Source: Oscillospiraceae bacterium (GTDB lineage Bacteria; Bacillota; Clostridia; Christensenellales; Aristaeellaceae). Taken from it: DNA of 33,888 nucleotides. The stretch is taken from contig JAISWI010000027.1 in assembly GCA_031270865.1 (NCBI GenBank), positions 1-33,888 of the forward strand. Reading direction: 5' to 3'. The stretch's first letter is position 1, and every line of letters starts with the position of its first letter. Of the stretch, positions 8,367-17,266 are shown piece after piece. The notes below the pieces were generated by a model, which saw only the letters and a program-made list of their open reading frames with translations, did not search any database and had not been told where the DNA came from. A program made the translations under genes and the position numbers.

Positions 8367-8392
8367 CAGGGGAGGCGCGGCGGCCTCCCCTG
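8367..8392 (+). other. Intra-operon hairpin after the binding-protein gene
   Basis: CAGGGGAGGC (8367-8376) and GCCTCCCCTG (8383-8392) form a perfect 10-bp stem with a 6-nt loop and no following T-run. It separates the binding-protein gene from the oxidoreductase gene 12 nt later, so it probably lowers readthrough or stabilises the upstream mRNA. Confidence 0.6.
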
Positions 8393-8403
8393 ATTATGGG
8401 GAT

Positions 8404-9720
8404 ATGAGCGTTATCTATAGTAAAGAACTACCGCTTCGGCATGACGTGGATGTGTTCGTGGCGGGCGGCGGACCCGCCGGGTGCGCCGCGGCCATCGCGG
8501 CGGCAAGGAACGGCGCCAGCGTATTCCTGGCGGAGGAGCAGGCGTGTTTCGGCGGGCTGGGGACGTCCGGGCTGGTGCCCGCGTTCATGCAGTTCGGCGA
8601 CGGCGAAAACTTCCTCGCTGCCGCGCTGGGCAAAGAGATCCTTGAGCGCCTGTGGCGTTACGGCGGCCCTGAGTACGCCGCGCGTAAGACGCTCTCGATC
8701 AAGGTTGAGGCCCTCAAGCGTGTCTATGACGACCTTATGGTGGAATCCGGAGCGAAGTTCGCGTTCCACACCAAACTGGTCGACGTTGTGACGGATGGTG
8801 ACAGGATATCGCACTGCGTTCTCGCGGCCAAGAGCGGCGTGTACGCGGTACGCGCCAAGGTCTACATCGACGGGACCGGCGACGGCGACCTGGCTGTATG
8901 GTCAGGCGCGCCGTATGACAAGGGCGACGAGCAGGGACGCGTGATGGCCGGCACACTCTGCGCGTTGTGGACCAATGTGGACTGGACAAAGGAAGCGGTC
9001 CGCGACGACTCGCGCGTTGAGGAAGCGTACAACGACGGCGTATTCAAGAAACTCGACAGGCACCTGCCTGGCATGTGGAATATATCGCCCAACCTCGCTG
9101 GAAGCAACGCCGGGCATGTCTACGACGTGGACGGAACGGACGAACGCTCGCTGACGGATGGGCTGTTGTACACGCGCAAGCTGTACGACCAGTATGAAGA
9201 GTATTACCACAAGTACCTGCCGCGCTTCCAGAACATGGAGATGGTAGTATCTGGAGCGATGCTTGGCATACGCGAATCGCGTCGCGTTCGCGGCGATTAT
9301 CAGCTGGTTCTGGATGATTTCCTTAGGCAAGCGGTGTTCGAGGATGAGATAGGCCGCTTCGCGTACCCGGTGGACATCCACGCCAGCGACAACTCCGAGA
9401 AGAGCCATGAGCGGTTCACCAAGGCGCACCATGGCTACCGCTACCAGAAGGGCCAGAGCTACGGCGTGCCATACCGGACGCTGGTACCCCAGAAGGTGGA
9501 TAACCTCTTGGTCGCGGGGCGCTGCGTGAGCGCGGATCGGCCGATGCAGTCATCAATCCGCGTCATGCCAGGCTGTTACCTGACAGGTCAGGCGGCGGGC
9601 GTTTCCGCCGCGCTGTGCGTGAGGGACGGTCTAACGCCGAGGACTGTCGATGTTCATAAAATCCAGGCAATCCTTAAGGGTATGGGCATGTATCTGCCCA
9701 ATTTCGAGACCTGGGCATAG
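8404..9720 (+). CDS. FAD-dependent oxidoreductase (PF12831-type), last gene of the module A operon
   Basis: A 438-aa cytoplasmic protein with the FAD loop at residues 20-26 (AGGGPAG) followed by CFGGLGTSGLV, and with the family motifs YIDGTGDGD, GIRESRR, VAGRCVSAD and LTGQAAGVSAA. It is a close relative of the 3310-4707 product: same motif order and length, including an LCALWTNVDW segment matching LCALFSGIDW. The ribosome site is weak (GGGGAT just before the ATG) and its 5' end lies directly behind the hairpin at 8367-8392, suggesting lower expression than the binding protein. It follows the sugar importer and so probably acts on an imported sugar or glycoside; the reaction is not known. Confidence 0.85.
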   Translation: MSVIYSKELPLRHDVDVFVAGGGPAGCAAAIAAARNGASVFLAEEQACFGGLGTSGLVPAFMQFGDGENFLAAALGKEILERLWRYGGPEYAARKTLSIKVEALKRVYDDLMVESGAKFAFHTKLVDVVTDGDRISHCVLAAKSGVYAVRAKVYIDGTGDGDLAVWSGAPYDKGDEQGRVMAGTLCALWTNVDWTKEAVRDDSRVEEAYNDGVFKKLDRHLPGMWNISPNLAGSNAGHVYDVDGTDERSLTDGLLYTRKLYDQYEEYYHKYLPRFQNMEMVVSGAMLGIRESRRVRGDYQLVLDDFLRQAVFEDEIGRFAYPVDIHASDNSEKSHERFTKAHHGYRYQKGQSYGVPYRTLVPQKVDNLLVAGRCVSADRPMQSSIRVMPGCYLTGQAAGVSAALCVRDGLTPRTVDVHKIQAILKGMGMYLPNFETWA

Positions 9721-9732
9721 GTAAATACGATG

Positions 9733-9768
9733 AAGGGCGGCGTATGGAACTGCCGCCCTTATGATTGT
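9733..9768. terminator. Terminator between convergent oxidoreductase genes
   Basis: AAGGGCGGC (9733-9741) and GCCGCCCTT (9752-9760) form a 9-bp stem, followed by ATGATTGTTT. It lies 12 bp after one stop codon and 17 bp before the other, so it may serve both genes. Confidence 0.7.
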
Positions 9769-9777
9769 TTGATATTC

Positions 9778-10959
9778 CTATTCCGCGAGCGAAACCCTCA
9801 CGCCGCCTTTACGCTGCATGTCGCGAAGCTCTTGCGCGTTGATATCACGCGCCGCCTTACCGTCGCGGACAGCAAGGTATGCAGCGTTGCCCGCGGCCTG
9901 TCCCAGCGGGATAACGACGCCTATCACGCGCAGGCTGGATTGAGCCACATGCGTCGCCGATACGCAGCGCCCCGTGACGATCAGGTTGTCAACTTTGTCG
10001 TTGACCATGCAGCGGTAAGGGATCTCGTAGTCGGGCATATGGGTGCTCTTCAGGCGGTTATCGTGCATTGGGTTGCCGTCGGGATCCCAAGGGTCGATAT
10101 TGTAATTCACCACGCATACGCTGTCCGGGTGGACGCGCTGATCCGCGATGTCGTGGTAGCTTAGCGTGTACAGCCCCGCAATCCTGCGGGACTCGCGCAC
10201 CCCAATCTTCGGCGCGACCGACGAAACGAAGAAGCCCCGCGCCCGCCAGCGTTCCACCTCCGCCGGCATCATCGCGAAAGCCTCTTCCTGGGCTTTGGCG
10301 AGCAGCGACGGGTCGGTTGTATCCCCGCAGACGACCGACGGCCCCCATATGAGACCTTCGTCCTCGTCCAGCAGTACAATGCCGCGCGTGTCCGCGTCCG
10401 GCGCGTCCGGGAGACGTTTTACCGTGTACATCAGCGTACAGCGCTGTATCTTGCGGTCGGCTGCCGGGGGAGCGAACTCTTCGTCGAATTCCGAAGCGGC
10501 CTCACGCCCGAACCGGAACGGTATCCCGGCCAGCGCGGCGACACTGCCGTCGCCCGTAGCGTCGATGAACGCCTTGCCTTCGAACCGTTCGGTATCCGAC
10601 TCGACCGCCACGATTGATGAACAGTTAAGCTCCACCTTGACGATACGCTGGCGCGTATGGAACGTTACCGGCAAACCGCGGAAGAACTCCTGGTACGCCA
10701 GCAGCGCCGCCGAGCTGCGGAACGTGTTGTCCCGGACTGTCGGCGCGAACGAGCGCGTCTTTTCTTTTAGTTCCAGCAGGATGCCCTGGTAGGGCCTGCC
10801 GCAGAACATCTGGATATACTGGTCGGCGGTCGCGCCGCCCAAGCTCGCGTCTTCCTCGATTACCGCGACGCTTGCGCCAGCGCGGGCGGCGGCCAGCGCG
10901 GCGGGTAGTCCGGCGGTCCCGCCGCCGCAGACAATCAGGTCGGCATTGATGATACCCAT
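9778..10959 (-). CDS. FAD-dependent oxidoreductase (PF12831-type), module B, divergent copy
   Basis: A 393-aa protein starting at an ATG 8 nt after GGAGGT. FAD-binding loop CGGGTAG is at residues 11-17, with an E-E pair at the end of the next strand, then LGGATADQY, FIDATGDGS, GVRESRR, VTGRCVSAT and LGQAAGNAA. It is shorter and more diverged than the two module A enzymes (for example the LGG-T-SGLV block is changed and the LCAL-DW segment is missing), so it is a separate subgroup rather than a recent copy. It is divergent from the module B permease operon at 11198. Cytoplasmic; substrate unknown. Confidence 0.85.
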   Translation of the reverse strand: MGIINADLIVCGGGTAGLPAALAAARAGASVAVIEEDASLGGATADQYIQMFCGRPYQGILLELKEKTRSFAPTVRDNTFRSSAALLAYQEFFRGLPVTFHTRQRIVKVELNCSSIVAVESDTERFEGKAFIDATGDGSVAALAGIPFRFGREAASEFDEEFAPPAADRKIQRCTLMYTVKRLPDAPDADTRGIVLLDEDEGLIWGPSVVCGDTTDPSLLAKAQEEAFAMMPAEVERWRARGFFVSSVAPKIGVRESRRIAGLYTLSYHDIADQRVHPDSVCVVNYNIDPWDPDGNPMHDNRLKSTHMPDYEIPYRCMVNDKVDNLIVTGRCVSATHVAQSSLRVIGVVIPLGQAAGNAAYLAVRDGKAARDINAQELRDMQRKGGVRVSLAE

Positions 10960-10980
10960 CGGTGGTTACCTCCAAGCGCT

Positions 10981-10991
10981 GTTTATGAAAC
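10981..10991. promoter_or_regulatory. Candidate operator GTTTATGAAAC (copy 2)
   Basis: Exact second copy of the 11-mer found at 4784-4794, again between a minus-strand FAD oxidoreductase gene and a plus-strand LplB operon. Here it lies within the leader of the minus-strand gene, about 20 bp upstream of its start codon. Confidence 0.4.
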
Positions 10992-11033
10992 AACCAGGCT
11001 GTATTCCGTAATCCCCGGCTGCCCGACGCGGGA

Positions 11034-11062
11034 AGTATATAGCAGCCGCGTGGAATTTGCAA
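11034..11062 (-). promoter_or_regulatory. Promoter of the 9778-10959 oxidoreductase gene
   Basis: On the minus strand TTGCAA (11062-11057) and TATACT (11039-11034) are 17 bp apart. This gives a leader of roughly 65-70 nt containing the GTTTATGAAAC motif. Confidence 0.6.
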
Positions 11063-11103
11063 CTGCGGCAGCCGATGTCATTTATCGCTAGGAGTTGGCG
11101 GTA

Positions 11104-11149
11104 TTGACTGATATCCGGCCTTGACATATCCGTATTATGGTAGTAAAAG
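11104..11149 (+). promoter_or_regulatory. Weak candidate promoter region of the module B transporter operon
   Basis: Two -35-like boxes, TTGACT (11104-11109) and TTGACA (11121-11126), are seen, but no good -10 box sits 17 bp from either (TATCCG and TAAAAG respectively). The promoter may need an activator. Confidence 0.3.
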
Positions 11150-11197
11150 AAATAAGCGAACGGTTTTTCGTACATATAGCTGAAGGAGGTGTAGCCA

Positions 11198-12130
11198 ATG
11201 ACACTTGCGGTAAAGCGGCGGGCGGGCCAGATTCGAAGGAAGCGGATCAGGAAGCACTGGCAGCTGTACTTGCTGTTCCTTGTGCCGCTCGCCAGCGCGC
11301 TCATCTTCTCTTACGGGCCGATGTACGGTATAGTTATAGCGTTTAAAAATTATGTAGTCAGCGATTCCATTTGGGGCAGCCAGTGGGTCGGGCTGAAGCA
11401 TTTCCGTGAATTCATGGGTTCCTATAACTTCCCGCGGTTGATGAAGAACACGGTGGGCATAAGCCTGTATGGCCTGCTCGCCGGGTTCCCCGTGCCGATT
11501 ATATTCGCGCTGCTGATCAACGAGTGCCCGAACGTGAGATTCAAGAAAACCGTGCAGATGATCACATACGCGCCGCACTTCATCTCCACGGTGGTCATGG
11601 TCTCGCTGATCGTGATGTTCCTCAACCCGCGCAGTGGCATGCTCGCCAAGGCGCTTACATCGCTGACCGGACAGCGCATCGACTATATGTCCGCGCCAAG
11701 GTACTTCAAGACAATCTACGTGTGGTCGGGGATATGGCAGAGCATGGGCTTCTCCGCCGTTATCTATATCGCCGCGCTGGCCGGAGTGGACGCGTCACTG
11801 CACGAGGCCGCCGTGGTGGACGGCGCGAGCAAACTGCGGAAGATATGGCATGTCGACCTGCCCAGCATCATGCCGACCATCGTCATACTGTTCATATTGA
11901 GCTTCGGCTCGGTCATGAGCGTCGGTTATGAAAAAATATTCCTTATGCAGAACCAGTTGAATATGTCCACGTCGGACGTCATATCCACATTCGTTTACAG
12001 GATGGGACTCCAGCAAGCGCAGTACAGTTTTTCCGCGGCGGTCGGGCTGTTCAATTCGGTGATCAACGCCGCGCTGCTGGTGATCGTCAACCAGATCGCG
12101 CGAAGGGTGGGTGAGACCAGCCTATGGTGA
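11198..12130 (+). CDS. Sugar ABC transporter permease, LplB family (module B)
   Basis: A 310-aa inner-membrane permease. The ATG follows AAGGAGGT by 7 nt. A basic N terminus (RRKRIRKHW) precedes the first membrane segment; about six segments follow. The EAA loop (LHEAAVVDGASKLRKIW) and the C-terminal SLW ending are typical of LplB-type subunits. Its stop overlaps the start of the next permease, indicating translational coupling. Confidence 0.9.
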   Translation: MTLAVKRRAGQIRRKRIRKHWQLYLLFLVPLASALIFSYGPMYGIVIAFKNYVVSDSIWGSQWVGLKHFREFMGSYNFPRLMKNTVGISLYGLLAGFPVPIIFALLINECPNVRFKKTVQMITYAPHFISTVVMVSLIVMFLNPRSGMLAKALTSLTGQRIDYMSAPRYFKTIYVWSGIWQSMGFSAVIYIAALAGVDASLHEAAVVDGASKLRKIWHVDLPSIMPTIVILFILSFGSVMSVGYEKIFLMQNQLNMSTSDVISTFVYRMGLQQAQYSFSAAVGLFNSVINAALLVIVNQIARRVGETSLW

Positions 12131-13080
12131 GCGCGGGCAATGGATCGGCGCGTCCAGGTTCCGGACGCGGGATGGGCGTCAGCGCGAAGCGGCGCAAGCC
12201 GATACGCCTTACCCCGTCTGATATGGCGTTCAACGCGGTTATGTACATCGTGCTGGCGTTCGTGCTGGCGGCCGTCGCGTATCCGCTGGTGTTCGTGCTG
12301 AGCGCGTCGTTCAGCGAGCCATACGCCGTCATATCTGGCCAGGTGTGGCTGTATCCGGTGCGGTTCAGCACGGTAGGCTACACGACGATATTCAAGGACG
12401 CCGGGCTGATGCGCTCATTCCTGAACAGCGTTCAGGTTACGCTGCTGGGCACGGTGGTCAACCTGGTCTGTACGGTCATGGCGGCTTATCCGCTTTCGGT
12501 AAAGACGTTCGTCGGTCGCGGCGTGTTCATGGGGATACTGTCGTTCACGATGTTCTTCGGCGGCGGGCTGATACCGTTCTTCCTGCTGGTGAGGAACCTG
12601 GGGCTGTACAATACATACTGGGCGTTGGTGCTGCCCGGCGCTATCAGCGTTTATAATGTGATCGTCGCGAGGACGTTCTTCTCCACGAGCATCCCGTATG
12701 AGCTGTGCGAGGCCGCCGAACTGGACGGGTGTTCGGATATCTACTACCTGACGCGCGTTGTGCTGCCGCTGTCCGCGCCGATACTGGCCGTGCTGGTGAT
12801 GTACTACGCCGTCGGGCACTGGAACGCGTACTTCAACCACATGATATTCCTGAAGGACAAAGCGAAGTTCACCTTCCAGATAACGCTGCGCAGCATACTG
12901 ATCCAGAACCAGAATAGCGACATGATGATCGACGCCAGCGTGCTCCAGAGGCAGCAGGGGTTGGCCGATCTGCTGAAATACTCGCTGATTGTGGTGTCGT
13001 CCACGCCGATGCTGTTGCTCTATCCGTTCATCCAGAAGCACTTTGTCAAAGGTGTTATGGTCGGCGCGATCAAGGGATGA
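12124..13080 (+). CDS. Sugar ABC transporter permease, LplC family (module B)
   Basis: A 318-aa inner-membrane permease. The ATG at 12124 overlaps the previous gene's stop (7-bp overlap) and is preceded by AAGGGTGGG; an internal ATG at 12172 has no ribosome site. Six hydrophobic segments, an EAA loop (LCEAAELDGCSDIYYL) and the ending VKGVMVGAIKG mark it as the LplC-type partner of the 11198 product. The first ~30 residues are basic, glycine-rich and poorly conserved. Confidence 0.9.
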   Translation: MVSAGNGSARPGSGRGMGVSAKRRKPIRLTPSDMAFNAVMYIVLAFVLAAVAYPLVFVLSASFSEPYAVISGQVWLYPVRFSTVGYTTIFKDAGLMRSFLNSVQVTLLGTVVNLVCTVMAAYPLSVKTFVGRGVFMGILSFTMFFGGGLIPFFLLVRNLGLYNTYWALVLPGAISVYNVIVARTFFSTSIPYELCEAAELDGCSDIYYLTRVVLPLSAPILAVLVMYYAVGHWNAYFNHMIFLKDKAKFTFQITLRSILIQNQNSDMMIDASVLQRQQGLADLLKYSLIVVSSTPMLLLYPFIQKHFVKGVMVGAIKG

Positions 13081-13129
13081 CCTTGCGTTCCGCCGGTCTG
13101 GCATAAACAACAAAACCAGGAGGTCGAAC

Positions 13130-14749
13130 ATGCGTAAACACTACAAACGGCCGCTCGCAGCGATGCTGGCGCTCATGCTGCTCACAGGCGCGGCTACCGC
13201 GCTCGCCGAGGGCGCCAACTACGTCACCGAAGAACCCATCACGTTTGAGGTAGTGATGCAGGATGTCACCTACATCGGCGACCTGAACGAGAACTCATTC
13301 GGCAAGTGGTATGAAGAACGCACCAACGTACATATCAATTATGTAGAGGTGCCGTCCGACATCGTGACCGAGCGCGTCAACCTGATGATAGCCAGCGACG
13401 AGCTGCCGGATATGTTCGTCGGCACAGTCGTGCAGGCGGACGTCAACGGTGCCCGCGGCGTCTTCAAGTCGCTGAACGGCCTGATAGACGAGCTTGGCGT
13501 GGAGACGAAGAACCTGTTCGCCGAGTATCCCGAGCTGCTTCCGGGCATGATCACGGCGGTTGACGGCAGCATCTACGCCCTGCCCAGCATCAACGCGTGT
13601 TACCATTGCATGCACTCGCAGCGGGCGTGGATCAATCGCGACTGGCTGACCGCGCTAGGGCTGGAGTACCCGAACACGGTCGACGAGTTCGAGGCCGTGC
13701 TGCGGGCGTTCAAGGACGGCGACCCGAACGGCAACGGAATCGCGGACGAAGTACCGTTCACCGGAGCCAACGGCAGCAACCAGCGCATTTACACGTTCCT
13801 GCTCAACTCGTTCGTCCCGTTCTATGACGAATGGTACCACTATATAGACGAATCGGGCACGCTGCGGTTCACGGCGGACGACGAGGCGTTCCGCGACGGG
13901 CTGCGTTGGATTAAGAAGCTGATCGACGAGGGCCTGATAGATGTGATGGGCCTTACCCAGACGCCTGACCAGCTCAAGCAGCTGGGTTCCGATCCCACCG
14001 CTGTCATACTGGGCGGTTACACATCGTTCGTATGGTGGCAGGGCGTTCCGGCCGATGTGGATTCCGACGATAACCACGCCCGCCAGTATTCCGGACTCAG
14101 TCCGCTCGAAGGCCCGGACGGCGTACGGCACTCGGTCACCACGAACACGGCGGTCCAGCGCGACCAGGCGGTCATCACCAAGAAATGCGAAAACCCCGAA
14201 GCCGCGTTCAAGTGGTTGGATCAGCTTTACAACCCCGAGGTTACACTCCGTTCCCAGGTGGGAGAACTGGGGATTAACTACGAGCTGCCGCCGGAAGGCT
14301 CGCTGGGCATCAACGGCAAGCCCGCGCTGTATATCCAGCACTGGTTGGGCGATGGCGAGACGCAGCGGCTGAATACCCGCATGGACAACATCATCCTGGC
14401 CAACCGTTCCAGCGATTTCCGTCTGGGCGAGATGGCTGATTTCAACGATCCGGAAACCCAGTGGAGCCAGGAGCCGCGCCTGTTCCAGGAGACGCGCGAC
14501 TACTTCGTGCCGTACGAGAACATGGCGTACTACGTGCCTTCGCTGGCATACACCGAGCAGGAAGGCGCCGACGTCAACACCTACCAGACGCAGCTTAAGG
14601 ACTATGTCACCGAGTCCATTGTGCTGTTCCTCACGGGGAATAAGGATCTGGATAAGGACTGGGATTCGTACCTCGCGCAGTTCCCGTCGCTGCGTGTCGA
14701 CGAGTATACCGCTATCCGCCAGACGGCGTATGACCGGCAGTATAAGTAA
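13130..14749 (+). CDS. Extracellular sugar-binding protein of the module B importer
   Basis: A 539-aa secreted YtcQ-like binding protein. The frame is open from 12989, but the ATG at 13130 follows AGGAGG by 7 nt and starts a clear signal peptide (MRKHYKRP, hydrophobic core, TALAE). The cleavage site is signal peptidase I-like (ALA-E); no lipobox cysteine. Residues such as SDELPDMFVG and the calcium-like loop DGDPNGNGIADE are typical of this binding-protein family. Third gene of the module B operon, just upstream of the fucosidase gene, so a fucosylated ligand is plausible but inferred. Confidence 0.88.
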   Translation: MRKHYKRPLAAMLALMLLTGAATALAEGANYVTEEPITFEVVMQDVTYIGDLNENSFGKWYEERTNVHINYVEVPSDIVTERVNLMIASDELPDMFVGTVVQADVNGARGVFKSLNGLIDELGVETKNLFAEYPELLPGMITAVDGSIYALPSINACYHCMHSQRAWINRDWLTALGLEYPNTVDEFEAVLRAFKDGDPNGNGIADEVPFTGANGSNQRIYTFLLNSFVPFYDEWYHYIDESGTLRFTADDEAFRDGLRWIKKLIDEGLIDVMGLTQTPDQLKQLGSDPTAVILGGYTSFVWWQGVPADVDSDDNHARQYSGLSPLEGPDGVRHSVTTNTAVQRDQAVITKKCENPEAAFKWLDQLYNPEVTLRSQVGELGINYELPPEGSLGINGKPALYIQHWLGDGETQRLNTRMDNIILANRSSDFRLGEMADFNDPETQWSQEPRLFQETRDYFVPYENMAYYVPSLAYTEQEGADVNTYQTQLKDYVTESIVLFLTGNKDLDKDWDSYLAQFPSLRVDEYTAIRQTAYDRQYK

Positions 14750-14826
14750 TCGCTTGGCGTAACCAGCGCATGGGGCGGCTGCTCGCGGTCGTCCCTGAAC
14801 TATGTTGTTATGCGGAGGAACCCATT

Positions 14827-16059
14827 ATGAGCAAATCAACGCCCCGCGCCGAACAGCTGGCTTTCCTCGATTGGGAGATAGGCGCGTTTTTCCACTTTGG
14901 CATACGGACGTTCTATGAGGGCCATCGCGACTGGGACGGCAAGCCCATGCCGCTTAGTGGATTCAACCCAACCGAACTTGACTGCGAACAGTGGATCACA
15001 ACGGTAAAAGGCGCTGGAGCCAAGTACGCCATCCTGGTGTGCAAGCATCACGACGGATTCGCTAACTGGCCCAGCAAGCATTCGGAGTACCATGTCGGGT
15101 TAACGCCGTGGAAGGATGGACAAGGCGATGTTGTCGCCGAGTTCGTCGCGGCGTGCCGCAAACATGGACTCAAGGTTGGGTTGTACTACTCGCCCGCTGA
15201 AATCGGTTACGGCGACCGTTCCGCCAGGGAGCATGACGATTACTTCATCGCGCAGGTAAGTGAGCTGCTGGGCAATTATGGGCAGATTGACTATCTGTGG
15301 TTCGATGGATGCGGCTCCGAGGGCCATGAGTATGACAAGGAGCGCATCGTCGGGGCTATACGCGGTTTGCAGCCGAATATACTGATATTCAGCATGTGGG
15401 ATCCCGATACGCGCTGGGTAGGTAACGAGGCGGGCGTAGCGGGCGTGGAAAACTCCGACTGGGTTGGGGAACTGGACTTCTCCGTCATGACCAGCCGCAA
15501 AGACGCGCTGGACGGCGAGGAATTCCTTCCCGCCGAGTGCGACTTCATGATGCGCGACCATAACTGGTTCTACAGCGAGTATGACGTCCACACGGTCAAG
15601 GGCGTGGAGGAGCTGGTCGGGCTATACTACTATTCGGTAGGGAACGGCGCAAACTTCCTGATCAACATAGGCCCTGACCGGCGCGGCTTGCTCCCGGACG
15701 TAGACGCCCTCCGATTGAAGGATTTCGGCGCGGAGATACGCCGCCGCTTCGCGAACCCGCTGCCTTCGACGCTTGCCGAGGCGGAAGGCGGCGTCGCTAT
15801 CGAGCTTGACGAGCAGCGTCTGGTCAACCACATCGTTATCGGCGAGGACTTAACATCTGGCGGGCAGGTTGCCGGGTTCAGCGTTCTGGCTAAGAGCCGC
15901 TTAATCTATAGGCCGAAGGTCATATACGCTGGCAAAGCGATCGGGCACAAGCGGATAATACAGTTTCCGCCGATACGCGCGAAGGGTTTGATCGTGCGTG
16001 TTGACCAAGCCAACGGTGAGTATAGGTTGACTAAGCCGGAGGCTTACTATATAACTTGA
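14827..16059 (+). CDS. GH29 alpha-L-fucosidase
   Basis: A 410-aa cytoplasmic enzyme. The ATG at 14827 follows GGAGG by about 8 nt; an in-frame upstream ATG at 14770 has no ribosome site. The N-terminal FFHFGIRTF block, the KYAILVCKHHDGFANW block and YLWFDGCGSEG, where D160 is the expected catalytic nucleophile, are diagnostic for the GH29 (beta/alpha)8 domain. The general acid/base is not obvious from the sequence, as is common in this family. A short beta domain follows to the C terminus. No signal peptide, so it acts on fucosylated sugars after import by the module B transporter, whose genes precede it. Confidence 0.9.
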   Translation: MSKSTPRAEQLAFLDWEIGAFFHFGIRTFYEGHRDWDGKPMPLSGFNPTELDCEQWITTVKGAGAKYAILVCKHHDGFANWPSKHSEYHVGLTPWKDGQGDVVAEFVAACRKHGLKVGLYYSPAEIGYGDRSAREHDDYFIAQVSELLGNYGQIDYLWFDGCGSEGHEYDKERIVGAIRGLQPNILIFSMWDPDTRWVGNEAGVAGVENSDWVGELDFSVMTSRKDALDGEEFLPAECDFMMRDHNWFYSEYDVHTVKGVEELVGLYYYSVGNGANFLINIGPDRRGLLPDVDALRLKDFGAEIRRRFANPLPSTLAEAEGGVAIELDEQRLVNHIVIGEDLTSGGQVAGFSVLAKSRLIYRPKVIYAGKAIGHKRIIQFPPIRAKGLIVRVDQANGEYRLTKPEAYYIT

Positions 16060-16081
16060 GTTTGGAGTGAACGCCATAAAA

Positions 16082-16131
16082 GGCGCTGCGGCGGCTCAGC
16101 TGGGGTTGTTTTATATGCTGGCCGCCGCGCC
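16082..16131. terminator. Hairpin between the fucosidase and peptidase genes
   Basis: GCGGCGGC (16088-16095) and GCCGCCGC (16121-16128) pair, with a 25-nt loop that contains TTTT. It lies between convergent genes and is the only terminator-like structure there; the long loop makes the call tentative. Confidence 0.4.
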
Positions 16132-16162
16132 GCCGCCCGCGGTTGAAACGCGTTAACGGTCC

Positions 16163-17239
16163 TTATCCCAGCACAACCAACTCCTTGGTATACCCGTTCA
16201 ATACACGCGCGCCGCCGCTCGTCACGAGGACCAGATCCTCTATCCTTACGCCGAACTCACCCTCCAGGTAGATTCCAGGCTCAATGGAGAAGACCATCCC
16301 TTCCTCCAACACGTTATGGTTGTACGCGGACACATCACCCGCCTCATGCCCGGTCAAGCCTATAGAGTGACCCAGCCTGTGGTAGAACTGCGGCCCATAG
16401 CCCGCTTGAGTGATGACGTCACGCGCGGCGGCGTCCAATTCCGAAAACCTCACGCCCGGACGAACCATCGCTTCCGCAGCCTCGTTCGCGCGTTTGACCA
16501 GCCCGTACACCTCGCGCTGGCGCGGAGAGGCCTCTTTATAGAAGAATGTCCGCGTCATGTCCGAGCAGTAGCCGTCCTTCACGCATCCCACGTCCAGCAA
16601 TACCGCGTCGCCTTCCCTCAACACCGCGTCGCCGCCCATGTGGTGCGGTTCAGCCGCGCCCGCGCCGAACGCCACGATCCCGAAGTCGACGCGGTCCGCG
16701 CCCAGCGAGCGGTATATGCCATCCATCCGATCGCGAACCTCACGCTCTGTCACGCCCTCATGGATTAACCCCGCGAACTGTTCCATCGCCGCGTCGTTAA
16801 TCTGTGATGCCAATATCATCTTACCTTGCTCATACAAATCCTTCACCTGCCGCGCGTGGTCGACCGCCTCAGACGCCAACCTGACCTCACGGATGCCCGA
16901 GTATTCCTGTATGGGAAGCAGGAACCTTGCTGGCAGATCCTTATCCACGCCCAGCGCCGCGCCCTGGTCGAGGTCTGCGGCGACACGCTTTAGCCCGTCC
17001 TCGCCCAGATTGAATTGAATCGTTTCGATCCCGTCCACAGTCCCTTTATCTTCGCTCAACTCATTCAAATAAAGCGTCGAGCCGCTGTCAGCGCTTATCC
17101 TGAGCAGGAGCAGCCGCTCGCCCGGATAATGCCGCTGGCCCGTTAAATAGAAAATGGACAGTGGATCGCTGACGATGGCTTGGCGCAATCCCAGCCGATC
17201 CAGGTATATAAAGGTCTTCCCCAGCCTGATGTTGCCCAT
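16163..17239 (-). CDS. M24 family metallopeptidase (Xaa-Pro peptidase type)
   Basis: A 358-aa cytoplasmic protein with an N-terminal creatinase-like domain and a C-terminal pita-bread catalytic domain. The five metal ligands expected for M24 are visible: D in LLDVGC, D in CSDMTR, H in RLGHSIGL, E in SIEPGIY and E in VRIEDL; the substrate-side HH of EPHHMGG is also present. The length (about 360) fits the PepQ/YpdF-type enzymes that cut peptides at proline. It follows oppF by 27 bp in the same direction and so is the last gene of the peptide-uptake operon, digesting imported proline-containing peptides. Confidence 0.88.
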   Translation of the reverse strand: MGNIRLGKTFIYLDRLGLRQAIVSDPLSIFYLTGQRHYPGERLLLLRISADSGSTLYLNELSEDKGTVDGIETIQFNLGEDGLKRVAADLDQGAALGVDKDLPARFLLPIQEYSGIREVRLASEAVDHARQVKDLYEQGKMILASQINDAAMEQFAGLIHEGVTEREVRDRMDGIYRSLGADRVDFGIVAFGAGAAEPHHMGGDAVLREGDAVLLDVGCVKDGYCSDMTRTFFYKEASPRQREVYGLVKRANEAAEAMVRPGVRFSELDAAARDVITQAGYGPQFYHRLGHSIGLTGHEAGDVSAYNHNVLEEGMVFSIEPGIYLEGEFGVRIEDLVLVTSGGARVLNGYTKELVVLG

Positions 17240-17266
17240 AGCGCGCCTTCCTTCGAAACGTTTTTT

